Positions 9,884-19,399 of a DNA stretch of 64,000 nucleotides are shown here, piece by piece. The position numbers were made by a program, and so were the translations under genes. This stretch comes from Bacillota bacterium (GTDB lineage Bacteria > Bacillota > Clostridia > Clostridiales > Clostridiaceae), in contig JAEXLD010000022.1 of NCBI GenBank assembly GCA_023445445.1, positions 22,661 through 86,660 of the forward strand, read 5' to 3'. Under the pieces are notes generated by a model. It did no database searches. It worked only from the letters and a program-made list of their open reading frames with translations, and was not told the DNA's origin. Within the stretch, counting starts at the first letter, position 1. Each line of letters opens with the position of its first letter.

Positions 9884-11045
9884 CTTTCATTACCTTTCTA
9901 TTAAGTGGAAGTTTTATTTTATATGCAGTTCCTTCATTAGGTAAAGATTTTATTTCTATTCTTCCTCCTAAGGATTTAACTCTTTCATATATTCCTAATA
10001 ATCCATAACAGTTTCCTTTTATTTTCGTGTTTAATAAAGTTTCTTTAACGTTGAAGCCTATTCCATCATCTTGAACAAATATTGATATATATTCTTTTAT
10101 ATAATTAATTTTTAAATCTACTATTTTTGCTTTAGAATGTTTTTTTACATTATTTAATATTTCTTGAATTATTCTATATGCCGCTATTTGAATTATTTTA
10201 TCAACTTCACTATTATATTCTTCAATAAATGAATTAATTTCAATATCAGTTTCAATAGAAACTTTATCTAAATTTTCTTTTATAGCTTCAGTTAATCCTC
10301 TTTCTTCTAATGATAATGGTCTTAAATCATATATTATTCCTCTTACTTCCTTTAAAGCCATTTTCACATTTCCTTTAACATCATCAAGCTCTTTTATTCC
10401 TTGTTCTAGATCCTTTTTTACTACAACCTTGCAAAAATCTATTCTCATCATAGCATTTGCTATGTATTGAGCTGGCCCATCATGTATTTCCCTTGCTATT
10501 CTTCTCCTCTCAATTTCTTGATTTTCTAATAATTTTATTTCATTTATCATTTTAGAATTTTCATCATCTTCTTTTAATTCATCTAATATATTTCCTTCAA
10601 GATAACCTAATGCAATATTAATTTGATTTACTGCACTTTCTGCTTCTTCTATACTGGAGTAATAACCCTTTAATGACCTTTCTAAAGCATCTCTCTTTAA
10701 AATCAGTTCTTTTTCCTCATTTTGTTTAGTAATATACTTAACTCGTACCTCTAAAGCTTCTTCATAAACATTACCAAAGCCTTCTTGAGTGGAATTTATA
10801 ATATTTTTAGATACTTCTACTAACTTAACTCTCATAGATTTATCTAACTTTTCTAAAGCATCTACTTCTTCTATTACTTTATAAAGTTTTGTCTTTATTT
10901 CTCTAAGTTCAGATTTTTTTACTTCAAGCTCATCTCTCATCCTATCTGAAATATTAAAAATTTTGCTCTTTCCTACATTAATTTCCTCAATTACATCATT
11001 AACTATATCTTTAATGTTATTATCGGAATACTTTTCTTGTACCAT
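9876..11045 (-). CDS. DegS-like cytoplasmic sensor histidine kinase
   Basis: About 389 residues with no membrane segment. The N-terminal half is a long coiled coil like the DegS sensor domain; the C-terminal half has a HisKA_3 dimerization motif (RRRIAREIHDGPAQ, phospho-His in the middle) and a HATPase domain ending in GLLGIYERVKSLGG. It phosphorylates the regulator encoded downstream with an 8-bp overlap. The frame opens at TTG 11060, but ATG 11045 directly follows GGAGGA and is preferred. The signal sensed is unknown. Confidence 0.9.
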   Translation of the reverse strand: MVQEKYSDNNIKDIVNDVIEEINVGKSKIFNISDRMRDELEVKKSELREIKTKLYKVIEEVDALEKLDKSMRVKLVEVSKNIINSTQEGFGNVYEEALEVRVKYITKQNEEKELILKRDALERSLKGYYSSIEEAESAVNQINIALGYLEGNILDELKEDDENSKMINEIKLLENQEIERRRIAREIHDGPAQYIANAMMRIDFCKVVVKKDLEQGIKELDDVKGNVKMALKEVRGIIYDLRPLSLEERGLTEAIKENLDKVSIETDIEINSFIEEYNSEVDKIIQIAAYRIIQEILNNVKKHSKAKIVDLKINYIKEYISIFVQDDGIGFNVKETLLNTKIKGNCYGLLGIYERVKSLGGRIEIKSLPNEGTAYKIKLPLNRKVMKDE

Positions 11046-11110
11046 AGTTCCTCCATCCAATTTTATAAAAAAATATAATCTTTATAAAATCATTTTAATT
11101 TTATATAAAA

Positions 11111-11140
11111 GTACATTTTTATTATACAATAAAAATGTAC
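11111..11140 (-). terminator. Terminator downstream of the broken CDF gene
   Basis: A perfect 13-bp stem (GTACATTTTTATT) with a 4-base loop, followed on the minus strand by TTTTATAT; it separates the CDF gene from the DegS/DegU-like pair. Confidence 0.8.
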
Positions 11141-11215
11141 CTTATATTAAACATTTTATAACATTTAATACAAAGTACATATTATTTAAACATATAATTG
11201 CGTTTATTAGCAATT

Positions 11216-12118
11216 TTAAATTGCCCATTTTCTATTTTTAGTAAAGGATATAGTTAACCATTTCTTTAAATCAAAATGATTTGTATTTTTATCAATAATT
11301 TCTCTAACCTTATCCATGTCTTCTATTGATTTTATTTTAGATTCATTTGAAATTATAAAATCTATTTCAATTATAAGCTCTCTACCAATTTTCACTACTC
11401 TAGCTATTGAATCTTCTAATTTATATTCCTTTTCTATTTCCTTTACAACCTGCAATATATCATCATTGATTTCTTTATTGGCAGTTGAATATATAAGTTC
11501 CTTAAAGGCATCAATAATAGAGTTTATTGGCATTCTTAAAAATATTATAGATGATAATATTACCATTCCTGGATCCACATATATTGATATTCTATTTAAT
11601 CCAATATACTTAAGAAATACTGATACCAAAAATCCAATTAAAACCCCTACGCTTAACATAGCATCCATAAACCATTGATTACTTTCTACTTTTACTATTT
11701 CTGAATTAAGATTTTTAGAAGTTCTTTTCATATAAACATATATCAAAGTACAACCAATGGAAGATATTAAAGCATATCCTAAAGCAAATCCCTCTTCTAC
11801 ATTATTTCCACCATTTATTATTTGCCTAATGGCTGAAAGCATAGTTATTGAACACATTATTAACAAAACTAATGATTTAAGTATTACTATTATTGGTTCT
11901 AAGTTGCATTTTCCAAAAGGATATTTATTTATATCAGTTTTATTAATAAAATTAGTAGCTATAATTGCAAACAAGGCTAGTCCTAAGCTTATTAAGGAGT
12001 ATAAACCATCAAATTGAATCATTTCAGATTTTATAGCTCATCCCCAAGCAATACCTAGTATAGCGAAGAACAACCCTCCACAAGCTGAAAATTTAAGCAT
12101 TTTGTTTTCCGCTTTCAT
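11216..12118 (-). pseudogene. Cation diffusion facilitator transporter interrupted by an in-frame TGA
   Basis: ATG 12118 follows a strong AAAGGAGTG site and opens a frame whose first 26 codons encode a first membrane helix (FFAILGIAWG), then TGA at 12040-12038, then, in the same frame, AIKSEMIQFDGLYSLI and the rest of a CDF efflux protein. Read through, the product would be 300 residues, the normal CDF length. The remaining open part from ATG 12022 (268 residues) lacks helix 1 but keeps the other helices and the cytoplasmic domain. A single substitution most simply explains the stop. No ribosome binding site precedes 12022, so a shortened product is doubtful. A sequencing error cannot be excluded. 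Confidence 0.82.
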
Positions 12119-12245
12119 AATATCACTCCTTTAACACATAATTACTTTCTTATATTTTATACATTTTCACTATTATCCTCAACTCATTAATATAAGTAAA
12201 TAATTCTATTAATGTGGGAATTTATTTTTTTATTTTTTATTAAAA

Positions 12246-12285
12246 AAGCATAAAAGTACATTATTATAAATATACTTTTATGCTT
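12246..12285 (-). terminator. Terminator of the chemoreceptor gene
   Basis: A 13-bp perfect stem (AAGCATAAAAGTA) with a 14-base loop, followed by a T-rich run on the minus strand, starting 9 bases after the stop. Confidence 0.82.
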
Positions 12286-12293
12286 AATTTCTT

Positions 12294-14006
12294 TTACTTT
12301 ACTGAAAACTTTTTAATTTCCTCATTCATTTCATTAGTATTATTACTTAATTCTTCACCAACTTCAGCAATTCCTTGTGCCATTATACTTAATTCTTCTG
12401 AAAAATTCTTAATTTCTTCAGAAGAATTAGATATCTCTTCTAGTAAATCGCTAGCCTTTTCTATAGACTTGAAAATTACTTCCTTTTCTTCTAGTACATT
12501 ATCCATTTCATTATTTACATAAACTATTTTAGGGAATAACTCTACTATCCTATTCACTATTTCTTTAAAAGATACTATAGCTGTATCTATAACTTGGAAT
12601 TCGTTAGCTAGTTTATTATTAACTATCAATGATAAATCTTTAACATCATTTCCATCAGATATTACATTTCCTAATAATTTATTAATATCTAGAGATGAAT
12701 TTTTAACTTCCTCAGCTAATTTTCTTATTTCATTTGCTACAACAGCAAAACCCTTACCACTTTCCCCTACTCTAGCCGCTTCAATTGCTGCGTTTAAAGC
12801 TAAAAGATTAGTTTGATCTGCTATTGAATCTATAAATATAGTTATATCCTTAATTCTTCCAAGTGAATGATGTAACCCTTCTAGTTTTTCATTCATATTA
12901 AGAGAAGATTCTTCTATATCACTTTTAGATGTTTGAAGTTCTATTAATGATTTATTATTAAAGTCAAGTTGTTTATTAATTGATACTAATAAAGTATCTA
13001 TTTCAGTTATTGATAGCTTTACCCCTTCAATTAATTTACCAAATCCATTTAATAAATTATTAATTCTCTTTGTATCTTCATTTTGAATAAAAATATTAGA
13101 ATCTATTTCTTGTATAGTTGCAGTAACTTCCTCTGATGAAGCTGCCATTTCTTTACTTGAGTTAGATAATACCTCTATATTGCTAATTTCTTTTTCTGAA
13201 GAAGTCATTATCTTATTTATCATTACAGAAATTTTATCCTGTAAAATATTTATATAATTTGCAATTAAATTAATTTCATCGCTACCTTCAATAATAATTC
13301 TATTAGTTAAATCTCCCTCTGATATATTAACTAAACTATTAATGACTTTCTTAACTTTTTTATTAATTGATTTTGAAATATAAAAAGACATAGTAGCATA
13401 TATTAAAATTAAAAATAATGCTAATATTCCAAGCTGAAGTAAAATAGTATTTTTTATATTAATAATTTTAGTTACATCACTGTCTATTTCTATTATTGCT
13501 TTTATTTCCCCATTAGCTGAACTTATTGGATAATAAGCCTTAATACTTGTCTTATTTTTATCAGTAAACTTATGAGAAACAATTTCTCCATTAAATGCTT
13601 TGCTTAACTCATTAGTAATTTTTATTTTTTTACCGAAACTAAGAAGATTATTATCCGTATCAATTAAAACTTCAGCATCTCCATTACTATCTTTAATTAA
13701 TATTGCTGAATAGTTTACATCTTCATTATTTTTTCCGTTTACTAAATCACTCTTTAACTTTTTATAATCATAGCTTCCAGCAGTTTTATTTTTTAGTATT
13801 TCTTCTATATCAGCAGTTGATATAGCTCCCTTTACATTCTTTCCCATAACTAATACATCTTTTTCAATGGAATTTATTATGTTTCTAAATATTAAAATAT
13901 TAATAGATAGTAATATAATCATGGCTATAACAGTAATTGTAATGGTAGTAGTAAATATTTTTCTCCCTATACTCTTCGACTTATTATTATTAATTTTTCT
14001 CCTCAT
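12294..14006 (-). CDS. Methyl-accepting chemotaxis protein
   Basis: A 570-residue transmembrane chemoreceptor. Membrane segments lie at about 18-40 and 188-210, enclosing an extracellular ligand domain of roughly 145 residues; a HAMP linker (about 212-265) leads to a long signalling coiled coil. The conserved hairpin tip is present (ADQTNLLALNAAIEAARVGE then GKGFAVVANEIRKLAEE). It would couple to CheA/CheW, none of which is nearby. The ligand is not predictable. Monocistronic, with its own terminator. Confidence 0.94.
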   Translation of the reverse strand: MRRKINNNKSKSIGRKIFTTTITITVIAMIILLSINILIFRNIINSIEKDVLVMGKNVKGAISTADIEEILKNKTAGSYDYKKLKSDLVNGKNNEDVNYSAILIKDSNGDAEVLIDTDNNLLSFGKKIKITNELSKAFNGEIVSHKFTDKNKTSIKAYYPISSANGEIKAIIEIDSDVTKIINIKNTILLQLGILALFLILIYATMSFYISKSINKKVKKVINSLVNISEGDLTNRIIIEGSDEINLIANYINILQDKISVMINKIMTSSEKEISNIEVLSNSSKEMAASSEEVTATIQEIDSNIFIQNEDTKRINNLLNGFGKLIEGVKLSITEIDTLLVSINKQLDFNNKSLIELQTSKSDIEESSLNMNEKLEGLHHSLGRIKDITIFIDSIADQTNLLALNAAIEAARVGESGKGFAVVANEIRKLAEEVKNSSLDINKLLGNVISDGNDVKDLSLIVNNKLANEFQVIDTAIVSFKEIVNRIVELFPKIVYVNNEMDNVLEEKEVIFKSIEKASDLLEEISNSSEEIKNFSEELSIMAQGIAEVGEELSNNTNEMNEEIKKFSVK

Positions 14007-14218
14007 AGTTGCCCCCTAATTTTATATAAAAATAACATATTCTATAATTGTAAACATTCTGAAAGTTTTTGTAAATAAATTTGTATCTAATTTATACATT
14101 TTATTCAATTTTTTTTAAAATAAATTGAAATTTCTGCCATTATTTGTTGAAATAATTATTCTTTGGAGTTAAACTATATATGTATATATAAAAAAATTTA
14201 ATAAGAAAGTTGGTACTT

Positions 14219-15529
14219 ATGGATAATAATAATCTTAATACAAACATGCCAAAGGAAGTGGTAAAAGGTAAAAAAAGTACAATTTTCAATTCAAAAGGTT
14301 TTAAGATTACACTTGTAGCATTTTTAATCTTACTTATTGGCATAGGCTATTGGTTATTTAGGAATATTAGTTTAATTAGTAGTTATAGTGATAAAGTTTA
14401 CCCAGGAGCCTATATATTAAGCAAAGATTTATCTGGATTAAATAGTGAAGATTTACATAATACTCTTATGTCTTTACTAAATGATATAAGCAATAAAGAA
14501 GTATTTGTAACAGCAAATGATAAAAAGTTTAATATTTCTTATAAGGATTTAGAAGCTAACATAAATTATAATGAATTAGAAGAAAAAATCTTAAGCTTTG
14601 GAAAAAATGAAGGATTTTTTAATAAAATCAACTTAATTAAAAAACCAACAAATAGAGAATATGAATTCGAAGTTTTATTTAATGAAGAGAATTTAGCTAA
14701 TTTTGTATCTAACATATCTAATGCAGTAGATGTATCTCCTACTAATGCTTCTATTAATATTGCTGGTGGAATTAGTATTATTAATGATACAACAGGACTT
14801 AAACTAAATTCATCACAACTGCTTGATACAATTAAGAACCAAATTAAAAATATGAAGGCACCTAATATTATAGAGGTTACTGGAAATGTTGATGTAGTAG
14901 AAGCAAATATTACAGCTAGTGCTTTAGCAACAGTTAATAGTAAAATTTCTTCTTTCTCAACTGGTTATTCAGCTGGTCCAAGTGGGACAAATCTTCAACT
15001 AGCAGCAAAGAATATTGATAATACTATAGTTATGCCGGGAGAAACATTCTCTACTGAAAAGGCTATTGGCCCAACTACAATAGAAAATGGTTTTGTTGAA
15101 GCTAATACTTATGTTGCTGGGGAAGTAGTTCCTGGTGTAGGAGGTGGCGTTTGCCAAGTTGCTTCTACTCTTTATAACACTATGTTAAGATCTGGAATAA
15201 TACCTAGTGAAAGACTTAATCATATGATGAAGGTTTCTTATGTTCCTATAGGCCTTGATGCTACTTTAGCTGACAATCTTATAGATTTAAAGTTTGTCAA
15301 TGATTTTGATTATCCAATAGTAATCAATTCCTATGCTAGTAATGGAAAGTTAACTGTAGAGTTTTGGTCTAATAATAGCGTTAAAGATGGTATCACTTAT
15401 GAACCAGTATCTGTTCCTTTAGGACCTTTAAGTGCAGATACATATCTATATGGTTATAATGCTAATGGAGAATTAGTAGTTAATAAATATTTAGATAGAA
15501 GTACCTATCAACCACTTCCAAATAATTAA
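14219..15529 (+). CDS. VanW-family cell-wall protein
   Basis: A 436-residue protein anchored by one N-terminal membrane helix (about residues 25-45). A PG_binding_4-type region follows (about 55-225) and then a VanW domain with the STGYSAGPSGTNLQLAAKNI and MPGETFS blocks and GVGGGVCQVASTLYN. VanW domains occur in glycopeptide-resistance clusters and many clostridial surface proteins, with no settled activity; peptidoglycan association is inferred from the companion domain. A frame start at TTG 14210 exists, but ATG 14219 is more likely. The gene is divergent from the chemoreceptor gene and followed by a bidirectional terminator. Confidence 0.88.
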   Translation: MDNNNLNTNMPKEVVKGKKSTIFNSKGFKITLVAFLILLIGIGYWLFRNISLISSYSDKVYPGAYILSKDLSGLNSEDLHNTLMSLLNDISNKEVFVTANDKKFNISYKDLEANINYNELEEKILSFGKNEGFFNKINLIKKPTNREYEFEVLFNEENLANFVSNISNAVDVSPTNASINIAGGISIINDTTGLKLNSSQLLDTIKNQIKNMKAPNIIEVTGNVDVVEANITASALATVNSKISSFSTGYSAGPSGTNLQLAAKNIDNTIVMPGETFSTEKAIGPTTIENGFVEANTYVAGEVVPGVGGGVCQVASTLYNTMLRSGIIPSERLNHMMKVSYVPIGLDATLADNLIDLKFVNDFDYPIVINSYASNGKLTVEFWSNNSVKDGITYEPVSVPLGPLSADTYLYGYNANGELVVNKYLDRSTYQPLPNN

Positions 15530-15531
15530 TA

Positions 15532-15570
15532 AAAAAAAGATAATTTGCATTATGCAAATTATCTTTTTTT
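15532..15570. terminator. Bidirectional terminator
   Basis: A long stem (AAAAGATAATTTGCA pairing with its complement) flanked by A7 and T7 tracts lies between two convergent genes and can serve both. Confidence 0.9.
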
Positions 15571-15571
15571 A

Positions 15572-16777
15572 TTAATTTCCTAACATTCCTGCTAAATAAC
15601 CAGTAGAAAATGCCATTTGTAAGTTAAAACCCCCAGTTTCTGCATCTATATCTATTACTTCTCCTGCGAAAAATAAATTTTTTATTTTTTTAGATTCCAT
15701 AGTAGAAGAATTTATTTCTTTTACACTAATTCCTCCACTAGTTACCATAGCAGCTTTTATAGTAATAGTATCTTCTACTGTTAATTTCATTTCCTTTATA
15801 TATTCTATTAACTTTAATTCATCTTCTTTTCTTAATTCTGATACTTTAACTTCAGTTAAATTTAATATATTTAGTATTTCCTTAATAAAATTTTGAGGTA
15901 AATATTCTTTTAAATTATTTAATATACTTTTGTTGCTACCTCTTATTGTTTTTGATAATTCTTCTTTAGATATATCAGGTAAAAAGTCAATTTTTATATC
16001 AACTTCTCCATCCTTTAATAACTTATTTATATAAGAAGAAAATTTAAGTACTCCTGGTCCTGATATTCCAAAATGTGTGAATATCATATCTCCTTGTCTT
16101 TGAATTTTTTTCTTTTTAATAGTAGTACTTATTACTACTTCCTTCATTGCTACTCCTTGAAGATTTTTAACAAATCCGTCTTTAGTAACTAAAGGTATTA
16201 AGGCTGGATAAAAATTATTAATAGTATGGCCATGATTTTGAAGTATTTCAAACATACTTCCATCAGATCCTGTTGTAGGATGGCTTTTTCCTCCTGTTGT
16301 AATTATTACCTTATCAGCTAATATTTCTTTTCCTTCTTCAGTTACTATTCCTTTAATGGTATCTTCTTCAATTATTAAGTCTTTTACTTTAGTATTATAA
16401 TAAATTCTTACATCATTTTTCATAAGATCTCTTTTGAAAATTTCAATTACTTCATCTGCTTTATCACTTTTTGTAAATACCTTTTGATCATACTCAACCT
16501 TATACTCTAATCCCTTACTTGAAAAGTAATCTAAAAGATCTCTATTAGTAAAAGTATAAAGGGCACTGTATAAAAACTTTTTATTAGTAACAATCTTATC
16601 AAAAAACTCTTCTATATCTCTATTATTAGTAATATTACATCTTCCACCGCCAGTAAGCTTTAACTTCTTACCTATTTCATCATTTCTTTCAATTAAAACA
16701 ACCTCATTATTTTTTGAAGCCGAAAGGGCAGCCATAATTCCTGCTGGACCAGCTCCAATAACTATAACCTTTGACAT
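15572..16777 (-). CDS. HI0933/BaiN-family NAD(P)/FAD-dependent oxidoreductase
   Basis: A 401-residue flavoprotein. The N-terminal dinucleotide fold has GAGPAGIMAAL, followed by GKKLKLTGGGRCNITN, and the C-terminal FAD block is FFAGEVIDIDAETGGFN. This is the HI0933 (YhiN/BaiN) family; one clostridial member acts in bile-acid 7-dehydroxylation, but most have unknown substrates, so no specific reaction is claimed. The gene stands alone, convergent with the VanW gene. Confidence 0.9.
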   Translation of the reverse strand: MSKVIVIGAGPAGIMAALSASKNNEVVLIERNDEIGKKLKLTGGGRCNITNNRDIEEFFDKIVTNKKFLYSALYTFTNRDLLDYFSSKGLEYKVEYDQKVFTKSDKADEVIEIFKRDLMKNDVRIYYNTKVKDLIIEEDTIKGIVTEEGKEILADKVIITTGGKSHPTTGSDGSMFEILQNHGHTINNFYPALIPLVTKDGFVKNLQGVAMKEVVISTTIKKKKIQRQGDMIFTHFGISGPGVLKFSSYINKLLKDGEVDIKIDFLPDISKEELSKTIRGSNKSILNNLKEYLPQNFIKEILNILNLTEVKVSELRKEDELKLIEYIKEMKLTVEDTITIKAAMVTSGGISVKEINSSTMESKKIKNLFFAGEVIDIDAETGGFNLQMAFSTGYLAGMLGN

Positions 16778-16835
16778 ATGTATCTCCTTAATTTATCTAT
16801 ATTCTTTGAAATCTATTATATACTAAAAATAAAAA

Positions 16836-16896
16836 GTGTGAAATATATTATTACTTTTAGTATCTTTATAAACACAATAAATAATATATTTCACAC
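16836..16896 (-). terminator. Terminator of the ABC exporter operon
   Basis: A perfect 17-bp stem (GTGTGAAATATATTATT) with a 27-base loop, followed on the minus strand by CTTTTTATTTTT. Confidence 0.78.
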
Positions 16897-16903
16897 AATA
16901 TCT

Positions 16904-18553
16904 TTAACTCTTTAATTTACTTTTAGAAATATTAAAGGACACATTCCAAAGTATTAAATCTATTATAATTAAAATAGCTAAGTATATAAAATTTAATAAT
17001 AGAATTTTACTAATAACAAGATGGATTAAAAGTAAAATTATAACACCTCCTAAGGATATAAATAGTGTTATTAAACTTTCACTAGTATTTACAACTTCAA
17101 ACTTTTGTGAAAATGGAAATACTTTTTTTAAAATTGCAAAATTAATTATCATTAATAATATTAAGCTTAAAAATGCAATAATTAAATGAATAATTACCCT
17201 AGGTCCAAATATTATTATAAATATTATAGACAGAATTATATATGGTCCAAGCAAAAGCTTAAATATTGCAGCTTTAATTACACCTTTAAATATACTTGAT
17301 ATCTTCATTATTGGTGCAACTTCATATATCCATGCGCCTAAATATTTTTCAGAATATCTAAGCATTACTAAAATATTAGGAATAATTATTGTAAAGGCAT
17401 ATATAGATAAATAAAATCTTGAATTCCTCATGCCCTGAAATATTTCACCCATACCATTTCTCTCTATTGCTGGTAAAATGAATATTATTGGTAAAACTAT
17501 TCCCAAAGCTAAATTAGGATAAACCTTAAGTTTAAATTCCCTTTCTGAATTAATAATGCCAAGAGTAAAATTAAAGAAAGCTCTTTCACTATTATCTTTA
17601 CACAATAAATTATTAATTTTAATTAATAGTCTATTCTTTTCCTTTATTTTTTCTTCATTATTATTTAGTTTTTGAAGATTATTTTCAAAGGATGGTGTCA
17701 ATTTTATATATATAATTATAGATATTATTGGAACAATTAAAGCTAGTATACACATTATTAGCTTTATTAAAGTTACTCCTTCTCCTGAGACAATAGAAAG
17801 TGGAGCTGAAAACCACATAGGTGGTATTAATAAGTGCCATATCTTTTCTTTGTAAGAAATATTAAATATATCCATAACACCGAAAAATCTAGGAACTATT
17901 TGATACATTACTACCATAGCTATACTTAAAACAATTTGAACATAATTAATCATATCCTTTAGCTTTTCACCATCAAAAAACTTTAATACAAATAAATATA
18001 CTAAGGCTGTTACAATTATCATAAATATATCTAATAATATGATTTCTAATATAAAAATAAAAGAAAATAATCCACCATATTTCAATGATACTATAAAAGA
18101 AACACCAACTAAAGCTAGGGTTAAGTAAATCATATAAATAACGATATGAGTTATTTTAGCAGCATTAATAGTCTTACTATCCACTCCTTTAGTAAAAAGT
18201 ATGTTTTTATCCCTTACATCTAAAATTACATATGAAAAATCTGAAATAAAAATAGTTAAAACCATAAACATAATTGCTGAAAAATAAATTGTCATCATAT
18301 ACATTTTGTTAATATCCAATATTAACAAAAGCCCTATAAATATACCAAATAAAGCATACATTATTAAAGCTTTATAAAATTGGTTTGAATCTTCTTTATT
18401 CTTTCTATTATCATTAAAAACTGTTGCCTTTCTTCTACCGTCCATAGTTAACTTTATATTTAATATTAATTTAAAGGCATCATAATCTACACCAGCTTTT
18501 TTGTATAGTCCTGATAATTTATCTAAAATTTTTAAGACCTTAAACTCTTTCAT
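16904..18553 (-). CDS. ABC exporter permease
   Basis: A 549-residue integral membrane protein with about twelve hydrophobic segments arranged as two halves around a charged cytoplasmic stretch (about 295-330). There is no ATPase motif; the partner ATPase is encoded 2 bp upstream. The large two-halved architecture resembles clostridial and bacillar ABC-2 exporters such as EcsB/YhaP-type proteins, but the similarity I can see is only topological. Substrate unknown. Last gene of the operon. Confidence 0.8.
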   Translation of the reverse strand: MKEFKVLKILDKLSGLYKKAGVDYDAFKLILNIKLTMDGRRKATVFNDNRKNKEDSNQFYKALIMYALFGIFIGLLLILDINKMYMMTIYFSAIMFMVLTIFISDFSYVILDVRDKNILFTKGVDSKTINAAKITHIVIYMIYLTLALVGVSFIVSLKYGGLFSFIFILEIILLDIFMIIVTALVYLFVLKFFDGEKLKDMINYVQIVLSIAMVVMYQIVPRFFGVMDIFNISYKEKIWHLLIPPMWFSAPLSIVSGEGVTLIKLIMCILALIVPIISIIIYIKLTPSFENNLQKLNNNEEKIKEKNRLLIKINNLLCKDNSERAFFNFTLGIINSEREFKLKVYPNLALGIVLPIIFILPAIERNGMGEIFQGMRNSRFYLSIYAFTIIIPNILVMLRYSEKYLGAWIYEVAPIMKISSIFKGVIKAAIFKLLLGPYIILSIIFIIIFGPRVIIHLIIAFLSLILLMIINFAILKKVFPFSQKFEVVNTSESLITLFISLGGVIILLLIHLVISKILLLNFIYLAILIIIDLILWNVSFNISKSKLKS

Positions 18554-18555
18554 GA

Positions 18556-19338
18556 TTATACCTCTTTTACTACTGAAATAAAACTTTCAGCAAGTTCTTT
18601 ATACTCATGAAATCCTGTAACTTCATTAAATATATTTTCAAGAGAACTTTCTTTATAACTATTTTTCAATTCTTCAAAATTTCCATCTGCAACAATTTCA
18701 CCATTATTAATTAAAATGATTCTATCACTTATTTTTTCTACTATCTCCATTATATGAGATGAGTAAAATATAGTTTTCCCTTCCTTAGCAAGATAGGCTA
18801 ATATTTCTTTGATAATCATTACACTATTTGCATCAAGTCCACTTAAAGGCTCATCTAAAAATAAAACCTCTGGATTATGAATCAAACTAGCTATAAGAAT
18901 AAGTTTTTGCTTCATTCCCTTAGAATAAGAAGAAATTCTTTTACCATAAGAATCTAATATTCCTAGTATATCCATTAGTTTTTTTGCTTTTTCATCAGCC
19001 CTATTATATTCAATACCATAAAGTTGTCCAACAAAGGTTAAATACTCTTTTCCAGTTAAACTATCATATATTTCTGGAACTTCTGGTACATATCCTATTC
19101 TTTTCTTATAGCTTTCATTTCCACTTGATATTTCTTCTCCAAAGACCTTAATTTCTCCTGTATAACCTTTAAGTAAACCAAGTATCAATTTTACTGTTGT
19201 GCTTTTTCCTGCTCCATTTGGTCCTATATATCCTATAATACTACCCTTACTAACTTTTATGTTAATACCCTTTAAAACTTCCTTATCCCCAAAGTTTTTT
19301 CTTAAATCAATTAATTCTAATACCATATTATTTTCCAT
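18556..19338 (-). CDS. ABC transporter ATP-binding protein
   Basis: A 260-residue ATPase with Walker A GPNGAGKST, signature SYSKGMKQKLIL, Walker B VLFLDEPLSGLD and the switch His in SSHIMEI. It drives the large permease encoded 2 bp downstream. The frame extends to ATG 19353, but ATG 19338 is preceded by AGAGGTGAT at normal spacing. It groups with the EcsA/NatA/YhaQ-type exporter ATPases; cargo unknown. Confidence 0.9.
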   Translation of the reverse strand: MENNMVLELIDLRKNFGDKEVLKGINIKVSKGSIIGYIGPNGAGKSTTVKLILGLLKGYTGEIKVFGEEISSGNESYKKRIGYVPEVPEIYDSLTGKEYLTFVGQLYGIEYNRADEKAKKLMDILGILDSYGKRISSYSKGMKQKLILIASLIHNPEVLFLDEPLSGLDANSVMIIKEILAYLAKEGKTIFYSSHIMEIVEKISDRIILINNGEIVADGNFEELKNSYKESSLENIFNEVTGFHEYKELAESFISVVKEV

Positions 19339-19399
19339 ATTATCACCTCTCATATAATTTTACCTAATTCTTACTTAATTGTAAATTTATAAAACACCA

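Noticed and set aside
12038..12040. TGA as a selenocysteine codon in the CDF gene
   Set aside because: CDF transporters are not selenoproteins, the position is in a membrane helix, and no SECIS-like hairpin was seen just downstream.
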